The position numbers and the translations under genes were made by a program. The notes under the pieces are model-generated. The model was not told the origin of the DNA. It did not search any database and saw nothing but the letters and a program-made list of their open reading frames with translations. A stretch of 64,000 bases of DNA, taken from Emiliania huxleyi CCMP1516 (lineage: Eukaryota; Haptophyta; Isochrysidales; Noelaerhabdaceae). Location of the stretch: NCBI RefSeq assembly GCF_000372725.1, contig NW_005200784.1, positions 375,716 to 439,715 of the forward strand. Direction: 5' to 3'. This document shows positions 10,464 to 21,600 of this stretch, one piece after another; position 1 is the first letter of the stretch, and each line of letters opens with the position of its first letter.

Positions 10464-10624
10464 GAAAAGAAACAGAAAGAAGCAGACAACTCAAGGGAGG
10501 GAGGGGAGCGGGAGGACGGCACGCCGCCACACAGGGATTTTAAGGAGAGGAGTGTGGTGCTAGCCGTCGCCCACCCTTGGGCGTCTGCCTCTTCCTATCT
10601 CTCGTCGCAGTCTCTCGCCGATTC
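10464..10624 (-). repeat. dispersed repeat A, copy 2
   Basis: The inverted counterpart of 495-687. The blocks match in the same order on the minus strand: CACTCCTCTCCTTAAAATCC, a GGCGGCGTGCCGTC block and the pyrimidine tail. It lies just upstream of the RING gene. Confidence 0.75.
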
Positions 10625-10696
10625 GAGTCGCTCTCGGACGGGAGGACCCCTCTCCTACAAAAGAGATTTTTACGCAAAAGAGAATTCGAGAGCTCA

Positions 10697-10731
10697 CAAC
10701 ACTAGGCACGGGACTGGCGCGCACTGGCACT
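10697..10731 (-). repeat. dispersed repeat B, upstream of the RING gene
   Basis: Read on the minus strand it contains GTTAGTGCCAGTGCGCGCCA followed by GTCCCGTGCC. The same word occurs at about 35619-35651 (minus), 38148-38183 (plus) and 59718-59752 (plus). In three of the four places it precedes a gene start in the gene's own direction. Confidence 0.75.
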
Positions 10732-11087
10732 AACAAAAGAGAAAGCTGACCAAAGCACAGGGCCGCGCGCTGTGGCACTAACACAGGTACACCAAAAAGA
10801 ATTTTGCTTTTTGGCCGGGGGGGAGTGGCGCTGTGTTCGTGCGTCGTGCCCATATCTCCTGGAGATGCCTGCTCTCTTATCTACTGGCGCGCACTGGCAC
10901 TATCCACTAACACAGAGGTACTCCCCACGGGAGCCGCCTAAGCGACTCCTGCGAGGACGGCGTCCGACGGTGAGGCGCTTAGATAAAAGAACGTTTACTT
11001 TCGGGCTCGCACACAGCAACCCACTGCTCACGAAAAAAAGATTTTTGCAACGAAACTCAAACACTCTGTGCCTGTTTACCCATCTCC

Positions 11088-11117
11088 GTTTTATTTATTT
11101 ATTTATTTATTTATTTT
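11088..11117 (+). repeat. (TTTA)n microsatellite
   Basis: About seven TTTA units just downstream of the coiled-coil gene's stop codon. On the minus strand they read TAAA and are AT-rich in an otherwise GC-rich region, as in a 3' UTR. Confidence 0.85.
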
Positions 11118-11156
11118 AAACACATGTGTGGAAAGAATTTCAAAATAACGCTGCTC

Positions 11157-12396
11157 TCACCGTGGTGTACGAGCTAGGTCCGACCTCAAAGAGCGCATGT
11201 GATGCAGCTGTGCCTCACCAATCTCGCACCTCGAGCCCCGCGGCTCTGTGTAGGACCACCCCCTCCGCCCGCTGCCAAACGCCTCCCGCTCCCGCCGCTG
11301 CAGCCTCACGGTTGTCTCCTCTTTCCGGTTCGGCAGCACTGCCACCTGCCGGCCGAGGGAAGTGCGTCGCATCTTCTCGAGCTGCCGCCGGAAACGCTGC
11401 TCCCCGCGCGCAAAAAACTCCTCCACCTACAGATGCGACATGGCCGAGGTCCGACGCCGCGACCTGGCCGCTCCAAAGTCGCAACGAGCTCTCCCGCGCC
11501 TCGTGCACGTCCGCCGCGAGCGTGCGGCACGCGACATGCAGCGCGCCCTCGCGCTCGCACGCGGCGCCGAGCTCCGCCTTTAGCATCCCAATCCTTGCCG
11601 CCGCTTCTGTCTCTGCCGTCGCCAGCCTCGCCGCCCACTCCTTCTCCGCGTCCCTCCAACCGGCCGACGACGCCACCGCCTCTTGCAGCGCCGCGGCTTG
11701 CGCCTCCCGCATGGCCTCGCTCCTCTGGAGCTTTAGGCTCAGCGCGCGGATCTCTCTCTTTTGGGCCGCTATTGTCGCCCTCTGCGCCGCGCACTCGCCC
11801 TCGCTCTCGGACAGAGCTTCGCGCTGCACCTCCGCAGCCTGCGCCAGCTGCCCCTTTGCCACTCTTAACTCTGAGTTGACGGCGTCGCGCACGCGCTCGT
11901 GGTGGGACCGTTCGCGAGTCGCCTCGCGTTCGCTGCGCCCAAACTCGTGGGCGAGGCAGCGCACGTTCACATCACTCTCCGCCAGCTTCCGTTTCATCAG
12001 CTGCTGCATCCGCATCGACTCCCTCGCGTGCCTGGCGCGGATCTCTCTCAGGTCGAGTGCGAGCCGTTCGCACTCTGCCCGTAGCCGGTTGACGGCACGA
12101 GGGGTGTCTGGAGTCGGCGGTGTTCGGGCGCGACCGGCAACGTCCCACGCCGAGCTGTCGGCCGTCAGCGGGCGTGGTGTCGTGGGGCGGCTGCACTGCT
12201 TGTGCCTGGTCTCATACAGGGACACGAGCGGCACCGGCGATTCCCGCGGCGTCGGCGACTGAGGCAACAGCGAGGCGCAGCTGGAGCCCTCCCGCTCGAG
12301 CGGCTGGTGAAGCGTATGCAGCGAGTGCAGCAGTCGCAACGGCACATCGGCGTACCCGTGAGTTCGAGCGCGGGGCGAGGCGGACCGCGCACCCAT
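11157..12396 (-). CDS. coiled-coil protein, family unknown
   Basis: Exon 1 is 12396-11464 and exon 2 is 11426-11157 (400 residues). From residue about 100 the protein is rich in Arg, Glu, Ala and Leu with heptad-like spacing (RLRAECERLALDLREIRARH, then a long Glu/Lys/Arg/Ala stretch to about residue 310), indicating a long coiled coil. The Pro/Ser-rich N-terminus is probably disordered. The two frames join across 11427-11463, which starts GTCGCG and ends GTAG but is only 37 nt. This is a very short intron or a frame error. A coding-like stretch at about 12520-12600 on the same strand could be an upstream exon. Confidence 0.55.
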
Positions 12397-13066
12397 TTCC
12401 CGGCAAAATCGTTACGGGGTTTTTGCTTCCAGGGTTGGGATGTGTGATAGCTAATCACTCAAGAGGAAGAATTTTCCAATTTTCGAATCGCGCAGCCGGA
12501 CTCGGCAACGAGGTCCATCAGTAGGACTCATCCAATGCCCTTGCGCGAGCGCACATTGTGCGTAGCTCCGCAAGCAGGTGTAGTGCACTGTCGTCCACCG
12601 ACTGTGGTGGGTGGGTGGGCCTGTGAGTGAGCCCCCACAGCACAGAGTGGTGTTGGCCATTCTCGCTCGAGTAAGAACTGGTGTGGCAGCAGCAGCCTGC
12701 TGCTGCGTGCTGCCTCATTCAACTGAGCCAGTGGCGCAGCGAGAGGCACGCACAGAATTCGCGTGCTAAGGTACATTGAAGGCTGAGGCCTGAGCGCATT
12801 CATGAGAGCGCGTTCGATCGAGCCGACGAGCCCGCCCGCGCGGCCGCACGCTTGGAAGTCCGGCGCGGCGTCTTAGTTCTTGCAACACTATCAATCACGC
12901 GTTACTTACACTCCTTGCTAAGCAGGCTAAGCTTCCCCGCGCTTTCTTCCCCTACCAAATACACTACAGTCGTGACAAGGGCGACGCCCCCTACAGGGAG
13001 CCCGCGCAGCGCGGGTAGATTTCCCTTTGAACGGACAAAGCAAAATCGGTGCGCACCGAGGTGAGC
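12397..13066. other. intergenic, no clear gene
   Basis: Between two minus-strand genes. The only coding-like piece is a minus stretch near 12520-12600 (SALHLLAELRTMCARARALD), possibly a 5' exon of the coiled-coil gene. The rest shows nothing recognisable. Confidence 0.5.
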
Positions 13067-15711
13067 TCAACTTGAGGCCTTCATGCGCTTCCCTTCTGGC
13101 TCGGCGAGATCAGACTGCATGGACATGCGGTCGTTCCCCGCCTGCTCGATGAGGGCGTCCGCCTTCTTGAGATCGGCAATGCGTTTGGAGAGCGAGCTGC
13201 GCTCGCGGGCTAGCGACTCGTCTGGCGCCATCAGCGTCGCGAGGTCGCCCTCACCGGCAATGGCGCGCATGAGCGCAGGCTTGAGCTGCTCGATGAGCTG
13301 AGCCGACAGGTTGTAGCGTGTTACCAGCTGCAGGTAGTCGACAAGCCGCTTCTTCATCACTTTCCAGTAGGCAAACGTCTTGATTTGCAGGTCGACGATC
13401 TCCTGCTCGGCGTTGGACTTCGTCTTGAGGCTCGAAAAGTCGAGGCCGTCCAGAAAGGCGGGCTTCTTGCTCCACACGGTCTTAGCCTCATTGTCCGCCA
13501 GGATGTCCTTCCGCAGCTGCTGCACAATGTCCATGTAGTAGTGGTTGCTCGTGTGCGCCTCGGCGTCCTCGTACTGCATCAAGCGCTCTGACTCGCGCCT
13601 GGCCGAGATCGTCAGCTGTTCGACCAATCCCGCAGCCGTCGTTTGCATCAGCCGGACGAGCCTCGGGTGCGCTTTGAACTCGACTGCCGCGTCAATGATG
13701 GACTGCAGCTTAGTGCTCGCCACCGTCGATGCGACGGTCACGTGCTGCTCGACGATCGACGGAAGCTTTTTGCGCAGGTCGTGCAGCACGCCCAACGGCA
13801 CCTCTTGGTTGATCGAGCCTGGCATGCCGCACGAGCCGCGGCGTGAATTAGCCGCCATCTCCAGCTTGCGCCCGAACTCCTTTGAAAAGAACATGCGGGC
13901 GGGGTGGGCCTTGTCGATGTTGTCGCGAAGTTGCTCATCGAGCTTGTTGAGCGCGGCGCAGAACAGCGTTCGCTTATCGTCCACGTCTACGGAGGACACG
14001 TACACCGAGGCATAGAAGGAAAGAGCGCCTTTGTATTGGGCGCTTGTAATGAAGTTTTCGAATCCCCAGCCCTGGCCGGGTTGGCTGAAATCGTGGATGC
14101 ATTCCAGCCTCTTCTTCACCGTGCCACCCTGGTAGACCGCAAGCGAGAACTCAAGACCAACCTTCGTCTTCTCGGGCATGTCGCACATGAGGACCGCGCC
14201 GCAGAAGCCGCTGGTGGACGTCTCGCAGCCATTGGGGTAGATATGCAGGGTGCAGGAGATCCCGCCTGGCAGCTCAATCGGCTCGCTTGCGACGAAGGAC
14301 CCCTTCGCCTTCTTGCTGCAGCACGCCACCCAGTCGTCCACCTCGAGTTTGATATCAAAGACCTCGCCCTCGGCAGTTTGCAGCCCAGCGGCGCGTGACA
14401 CCCTGCCCTCGCGCTCCTTCTCGAGCTGCTCTCGGGTCTCGTCGACCAGCTTGGCGGCGAGCAGCCTGCACGCAAGCTCGCCCTCCAGCGGCGGGCCGAT
14501 CTGAGCGACGCGCTGCTCTAGCTGCGACAGCCGAGCCCGGATTGCCTTTGCGGTTGCCGGAAGTGTCTCAATGATGCGCTCGAGCTGAATGCGCACGAGT
14601 TGCTCTGAGAGTGCACTCACGCCCAGGCCGTAGCCGGTGGCTTCGGCGCCTCGCTCAAGCTCCAGATTGGAGCGGATGCATTCAGTCTCGAGCTCTCGTG
14701 CGCGCGACAGAGGCAGGTGTGCGTCGTTCTCCTCCTGCTTGCGGTTGCGCACGACGAAGACATGCTCCGGCCGGATGCACATCGACTCAATGGAGACGTC
14801 GATCTTCTTGGCCAGGCCGGGTTCCTTGTGCTGATCAACTGCGAAGGGGCAGAGCGGCGACAGTGGGCGGTTAAGGCCGCAAGCGCTCCCGGGGAGGGTG
14901 GAGGGGCACAGGGGGGAGGATGACTGAGAGAGAGGCCATGCTCACTCTTGGTGACACAGAGCAGCGTGCGCCGGCCCTCAGGGTCGAGCTCTTGCGAGAG
15001 CTGCAGGCTAGCGCTGGTCGAGAAGTCCACCATGGCGGAGACGACGTTGAGGATTACCGACTCGGGTGGCGCGCTGTAGCGCTTGCACATTCCAAGGATG
15101 AGCGCCTCGAGCTGCTTGCCGTCACCTTGACCCTCGCGCCCCACCCGCGTGATGCCCGGAAGATCAATGAGCGTGAGATCGTCCTGGTCGCGGCGAAAGA
15201 CCTTGAGCTCGATCGGCTCATCCTTGACGCCCTTGGAGCCGCCAGCAATTGCCTCTGTGAACTCGTCCACCTTGGCGGCCACCTCTGAGAGTGCGATCCG
15301 TTCCGGCTCCGCCCCCTTGCGTGAAATGAAAGCGTGCTCCTGGTCGGCATCCTCGCAGCTGCGAAGCTGCATGATCAGTGGTACACGCGTTTTGATGTCG
15401 TCGCCGCGGGGCAGGTCAACGCCGCTCAGCGCCTCGAGGAGCGACGACTTGCCGTGGCTTTGGTCGCCCTGCACAACGATTCGCGTCGAGTTGATCTCGC
15501 TCTCTCGCGAGGTGAGCTGGTTGACCTGGTCGTTTAGGTCGATCAGCGGGCGAACGTGCGCCTTGGTCAGTGTGGCCAGCATATCGAGCGTGACCTTGAC
15601 AAATGACTCGCGCGACGCGAGACATCCGATCGAAGTAAAATGTGTGCACGTTTGAGATTCTGCCCATAGGGGTGGTTGAGGGGTTGAGGGTTGAGGCCCC
15701 CCCTCAACCAT
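13067..15711 (-). CDS. dynamin-like GTPase with MATH-like domain
   Basis: Two exons join over a 107-bp GT-AG intron (14839-14945), phase 1. From the ATG at 15582 the protein is 802 residues. The frame stays open to 15711, but the extra residues come partly from a repeat, so 15582 is preferred. GTPase motifs are G1 GDQSHGKSS, G3 DLPGITR and G4 TKID; the last is created exactly by the splice, which supports the model. After the GTPase domain, a segment near 14135-14345 reads like a MATH domain (VDDWVACCSKKAKG to GLEFSLAVYQGG). The long helical C-terminus resembles a dynamin stalk and GED. Dynamins remodel membranes; a MATH domain would add peptide binding. Confidence 0.8.
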
Positions 15712-15775
15712 CTGGTTGACGGTTGAGACCCCCCGTCAACCCTTTAGTTGGGGGTTGAGGCCTCCAGGGCCTATT
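15660..15775. repeat. GGTTGAGG repeat block, copy 1
   Basis: An irregular array of GGTTGAGG / GTTGACGG units and their complements CCTCAACC / CCGTCAACC. A second block lies at 17027-17161. It overlaps the 5' end of the dynamin ORF, an argument for the downstream start. Confidence 0.8.
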
Positions 15776-17026
15776 CACAGGCTCGCGCGTGATCACAAGA
15801 TAAACTGGAACAGCCCCTGCCGCCAAAAAAACGCTTCGCCTGCGGCGCGCTCTTGCGCTCCTCGTACCTCGAGCGCAATCCATAAGTAGGAGACGCTCAC
15901 TGTCGCCATTCAGGCGCCTGATCTTTCAGCAAAGCGATGGCCTACCTGGTACGAGTTCAGATGCGCGCCCGGCAGAAGACGCGTGTGATGCCGCATGCAG
16001 TGGAATGCGCACAGAGAACGGACGGCAAGAGAAGGCAAGGGAAGGAAGAGAAACGGCTGGTGAAGCTCAGTTCACGGCGTAGTATTGCGGTCACTAACCA
16101 TCCACGGCAAGAGTCACGGGTGAATGCTGCCGCATAAAAGCAACAGAGTCGCGCTTGGCGCGATGGTCTTGTCGCGGTTCACGACTTGACGTTGCACACG
16201 GTCATAGGATCTATTTGGCGAGTCTCAAGCAGCAAAAGTAGGCGCGAGAAATTAATGTTGATCCTGAGATCTCAATTTTGGCGCTAGTTTCGTTTTCTGG
16301 TACATCACGACGACTTGCTTGGGTCTCATGTAGCTCGACGGCTCTTGGACCATGGACGGCTCTTTCTGGTTGGATCAGACAGTGCTATCAGTCAGCAACG
16401 AACGCAATGCCGAGAGCAGGGCGGCCTTCGAGGAGGGTCAACTAAGCTCCTGCTGCATATCGAGCATGGAAGGCGGCCATTGCTCAAACCTGTTCGAGTT
16501 GGCCTCCGGGAACAAGGGTGCGTGGCCGGCGCGGTCTGTTTCACGTGCAATAAGGGCAACGCCATCAAAATCGCGAACATGGCTCATGGCGGGCCGACAT
16601 GCCTCCGACATTTCTCAGGGCTCGGACGGAAGCTCTGCAGACAGCCAGACCGCTCTGCGCGGTCGGACCGACTTTGTCAGACTTTACTATTCTGGATACT
16701 GTGAGGGTATGTGCTGCTAGATCTCACTGAGCTGAGCTCGTATCTGCCTTTTGGTAAAAGCAGTTTTGAGTTCGGTAATGTCTCCGGAGACGGAGGGCCG
16801 CGTCCGCGGACGGCCATGACTCGGCCGGGACCGCCCCGTGGGGGCCTTCGATGGCTGTCAGCGCTCCTCCGGGCTTTGCATCACACCTCCCATTCACGCA
16901 CGTAGCTGAAGCAAGTACTCGTAAAAACGGCGCGTCAAATGCAGCATCCAGGCGTCTAAAGAAGACGACATGAATCGTCACAGAGAATGTGTGTTCAGAC
17001 CTTGCGCGGGGGGTGTGAACAGCCAT
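15776..17026. other. no gene recognised between two GGTTGAGG blocks
   Basis: Less GC-rich than neighbouring genes. Two overlapping plus ORFs at 16315-16720 (about 120 codons each) have no recognisable motif and neither stands out. It could be the promoter of the dynamin gene or a decayed element bounded by the two repeat blocks. Confidence 0.4.
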
Positions 17027-17161
17027 TCCGCGTGGTTGAGGGGTTGAAGGGGTCTGTCAACCACTTGGTTGAGGGTTGAGGCCTCTGTCAACCACGTGGT
17101 TGACAGTTGAGGCAATCGGCCTCAACACGTGGTTGACAGTTGAGGCAATCGGCCTCAACCA
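17027..17161. repeat. GGTTGAGG repeat block, copy 2
   Basis: The same units as 15660-15775, here with imperfect palindromes such as GTCAACCACGTGGTTGAC. Confidence 0.8.
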
Positions 17162-18613
17162 CCGCTATGAGTAGATGAGATGTGACGTTTTAGGTTTGAT
17201 GTTAGCAGATCAAGATGTGACGTGTATTAAAATGAAATCGGGGGCACGGGACGCGGCACAACCGGGGCACAAACGCCAGGCTACAAACACGGGCGGGGAG
17301 GCACGTAGTTAGTTAGTGACGCAAGGGAGTACAAGGGAGTCTAGGCGACGGTGGCGTCCTCCAATGCCGCGGCGAGCCCGACTGAGTGAGCTCGGTCGCA
17401 ATCTCATCCGCCGCCGCGAGCTGCAGCGCGACTGACGTGCGCTCGGTGGGCCTGCAGCGACAGCCACGACCCCGTCGACCAGCTCGCCTCGTCCTCGTGC
17501 TGCAGCTTGATTGGAGAGCTTGTATGCTTGTTGCGCAGAGCTTGTTGCGCACCTTGTCCTTCATTCATCTGGCTGGTAGAACAGCCGCTTGACCGCGTTG
17601 CACCACCCGCCGAAGCGCGAAGGTTTCGAACGGGTACATCTCGGTTCTCGAGGTTCTCGAGGTTGATATCCTTTGGCCGCGTTGGGTAGCGAGGGTTGGT
17701 GTGACGCGATCCACGCAGGCGTGGTTTCTGACGGCCGACCGTCAGTGCACGGAGTTGCCCCTTCTCCGACTGCCCCGGCTAGTTCACGAGTTTCGCGGGA
17801 GTGACCCCATGCGTCAAACCCGCGACCTAGCGCGGGTGGGTTGGGGGGGGGCTCGCTGCAGGGAAGGGCTGTGTAAGAAGCCGATCCCCGTAGTCTGCCC
17901 CGCTCCTCCCCATCGGGCCGCATGAGCGGCCGCGCCTCGCAGATTCGTTTTCGCGCCTGGGTCAGGCGCGCGGGGCATCCCCCGGGTCGCTCGACCAGCG
18001 ATCCGAAGAGTGGCCGCTATGCGAAGGAAAGAGTGGGGCCCTCGGGGTACGCCTCGTCCGGCCCCCTCCGAGGGGGAAAGGGAATTGCGGGGTCCCCTCG
18101 GGCGCCTCAGTGTGTACGTCGCTCGTCGGTGTTCCGAGCGCGAGATGTGACGTGGTGATCTTGTGATTACGAACAACTACAAAAACGAACACCACTTGGA
18201 GCACTCTTGGAGTGCAGTTGGTAACCTCACACAGATGCAGAGATGCTCGGTATCGGGTTGCGGGCAAGAGAGCCCTAGCCCTGGGGGGTGCGCATTCGCC
18301 GGGAAGGGGCCATAAAGTAAACACGGTTCTCCGAGGGTTGGCTCCGCGCTCCGGGTTTCCCCTACCTACCTACCTAGCTAGCAGCAGACAGAACGCCCCC
18401 TCTACCCGGAGCTAGATCACACCCGACACGGACACGAGACGACCCACACTCCCACTGGGCGACGGCTTCGCCACTCAGGATCCCTCCGCCCGGTCTCCTT
18501 GCCCCCGTTCCAGGGGGGCTCCCCTCTCTGCGGTCTCACAGCGATTTTGTTTCCTAAACTCTGCTGGAGCCCTCGGCGGCGGGTCGCCCTGCACTGTGCA
18601 CACCTGAGCCGCA
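17162..18613. other. no clear gene; upstream region of the giant gene
   Basis: Minus ORFs at 17313-17923 carry fragments with uneven coding character (for example NKLCATSIQALQSSC) but switch frame and match nothing I know, so at most a decayed exon. A GATGTGACGT word recurs near 17175, 17213 and 18145. The part from about 18400 to 18613 is presumably the 5' UTR and promoter of the gene starting at 18614. Confidence 0.4.
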
Positions 18614-21600
18614 ATGGTCTTCAAGTGCGGCGAGCGCCCTATCTGGGAGATGCCGCTCTTCCGGCACCTCGTGCTCGGCAACTCGCTCGCCAAGGACCCG
18701 TCGGAGCTGGCGCCGGCGCCGGCTCAAGGCACGCCGCTGCTCCGAACGCTCATCGACGCCCTCGTCGTGGTGTCTGCGCAGCTGGAGGCGCTCGAAAAGT
18801 TCGGCTACGCCGCGCCGGCGCTGCGCCGGACGGTCGGGCGCGTCCACGCGGCGTTTGCCCGCTCGCTGGAGCTGTGCCGCATGCTGCCACAGGTCCGGGA
18901 CAATGCGACCTTCTACGAGCTGCTGACCACCTTCACGGCGCAGGTCAAGGCGCTCATGCCGGGCGGGATCCTCGTCATCCCGGGCGGGTGGGCCGGCGGC
19001 GTCACCGTCTACGTCCTCCACTGCGTCTCGTACGAATCGTACACGCTCGCCATTTGCAGCACAGGGTCGGGGCTGCAGTGCGCGCCTCGCCCTGCCCGCC
19101 ACCCCTCCCACCCCGCCTCGCTCCCACTCCAACCTCCCACCTCCTCCCGCCCTCTCTCCCGCCCTCTCCCCCACCCTCCATCCCTTGCAGGTACCACCCC
19201 ACGCGGATCGACCCGGCGACTGGCGCGGTGCAGCGCCACGCCCCGCTCCTCCTCCTCCTCCTCCTCCTCCTCCTCCTCCTCCTCCTCCTGTGAGATATAC
19301 AGAGCGCCTTGTCCGAGAGCCTCCCGGATCCCTCGCCCGCAGGTGCAGTACAACACCCCTCTGCTGCTGCTCGACATCCCACCCGGCCGCGTGCGCGACT
19401 CGGCCATCTGGTTCATCCTCATCCGCGCCGCCCTCTTCCCGGACAAGAACCACTCGGCGGCCACGCCGCCACCCACCACCCACCACCACCATCCACCACC
19501 CACCACCTCCTCCCTCTCCCGGCAGGCGTCCCTCATCTACGAGAAGCTCCTCCCCTACCTCAACCGCAAGCCAATCGGAGCCAACGTGCCCGACCCGAAC
19601 GCGCCACCGCCCGCCGAGCCGCCACCGCCTCCTCCGCCGCCCGCCGCGGCGCAGCCTCCGCCAGGAGAGCGCTCCGCCCGCGGGCAGCGCCGCGCCTCTG
19701 CACGCCTCTTCGCTGAGGCGCCTCGTACCCTCCCTGCAGGCGCGCCGGCGGTCGGCCAGGCCGCGCCGGGCTTCTGGGGACCGGCAAGCACGCAGCACGG
19801 CGGAGGGGGCGGGTTCGGAGACGGCTTTGGCGGCGGCGGAGGAGGCTTTGGCGGCGGCGGAGGCTTCAGCGGCTTTGGAGCGCCTGCGGCTGGGAACCCG
19901 CAGCAGCGGCGCAAGGCGCCGCCGACGCCGCCGTCGTGGCATACGCCGGAGGCTGGCGGCGACCCGTACGCGCACGGGCTCGCCTCTCTCGCGGCGATGG
20001 TCGCGCTGCAGATGACTGCGGAGGGGGAGCTGCTCGAGATCATGCAGCGCGGGCTCGAGCACGGCGGAGGGAGCAGCGCCGGCCCGACCTACAACGCGGA
20101 CGGCCTCTCGCTGCTGCTGCAGCACCAGCTCTGCGTCCTCGCGTACGAGGACCTTCTGCAGGAGCAGGTGGGCTGCCCGTGCACATGCCTCCCTGACAGG
20201 ACGCCTCGCGTGGTGAAGCCCTGTGTCTGCCTCGCGTGGTCATGCCTTGTGTCTCCCGCGTCTCCAGCGCCTGCACGTGCCCCGCGTCCCTGCTGCGCGT
20301 CTGACGGACGGACGGACTGCAGGTGGCGAGTGGAGGCGCAGTCGGCTCGACCCTCTCGGCCGCCTCGCTCGAGGAGCCGCTGCCACGTCCACCACACGTC
20401 CACGACACGTCCATGACATGTCTCGGCAGGCCGCTTCGCTCGAGCTGCTCATGCGATCGACGCGCCGCCTCTCCGCCTCCTCGCCCCGACTCGCGCGCGG
20501 CGCCGTGTCGCTCGCGCCGTCCGAACTCGACGGGATGCTCACGCAGCTCCGCACGCTCTCGGGCGCCATCGGAGACGCAAAGGCGGTCGTGACGACGGAG
20601 CTGGGGCCGATCACGCCGCCGCCGATGGACGAGGTGCGCGGCTCCGCGACGCTGCCCTACTTCGACCGGCTGACTGACTTGCCCGACGTGGAGGGGCTCG
20701 CCGGCGCGGCGCGCGAGCCCCCGGTCGTGCTCCCGATCCAGCTCTCGGTGGTGCCGGACAAGGTGGAGACCTTCGCCGACGTGTCCAACGCGCTGCAGCA
20801 GGCGGCGGCGGTGTGCCGGCTCCTACCTGCTGCGAGCCGCGCCTCCTCACAGCCGGCCGGTCTGAACAGGCGACCGTCGTCTGCACGCTGCTCGCCAACC
20901 AGCGAGGCCTCGTCCAAAACTCGTACGCGCTGCGCGCCGCGCTCATCACGCACCTCTTCGTGCGCGTGGTGCCGCTGCCGCTCGCGATGAGCAACACGGG
21001 CCGCGCGCTGCGCTGCTTCTGGAATCGGAAGGACCGCTCCATCTCGCACGACACGCAGGCGGAGCTGCTGCGCTGGATCTCGCTGCTCTGCCGCCACTAC
21101 GCGGCCGCCTCGCTCTCGCTGCCGCTCACCGTCTCCTTCGACGCGACGCGCATGATCGTCTTCGCCTCGATGGCGGCGGTCGCCGACGCCATCCTGCGGC
21201 TCCGTGCGTTCGACGCACCCTCCCTCCTCTCGCTGCACTACTCCGGCCAGGCGGAAGGACCGGTGTCGCCGCCCTCCCGCTCCGGGCGCTGTGGGCGAGG
21301 ACGGCGTCTCTTCACGGCTCCGGCTGTGGGCAGGTTGCGCCGTTCGCGCTCGAGATGCGCCACTTCGAGCGCGAGAGCGAGCGGTGCCAGCTGTACACGC
21401 CCGAGCTCGCCGTCGCGCGCACGCAGCTGCTCGACTATTTCGGCGACCTGCAGCGCGCGGCGCCGGCCGAGAACCGCCTCTTCCGTTTCGAGCGGTCGAT
21501 GGAGCTCGGCGTGGGCGAGGGGCGGCTGCTCAGCCAGCTCGCGACACAGCTCGGCTTTGCCAAGGACGAGGCTTCGCTCGGCGCCTTCCTGTCGGGGCAG

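Larger units (their letters stand above)
10349..11156. other. intergenic with dispersed repeats
   Basis: Between the RING gene and the coiled-coil gene, both on the minus strand. It contains repeat A copy 2 (10464-10624), repeat B (about 10697-10731, partial again at about 10882-10905), several AAAAGAATTTT-like motifs shared with 35.5 and 38.2 kb, and a (TTTA)n run at about 11088-11117. No gene is supported. Confidence 0.7.

Noticed and set aside
16315..16720. Two overlapping plus ORFs of about 120-130 codons
   Set aside because: No family resemblance, similar openness in competing frames and no splice or start support.
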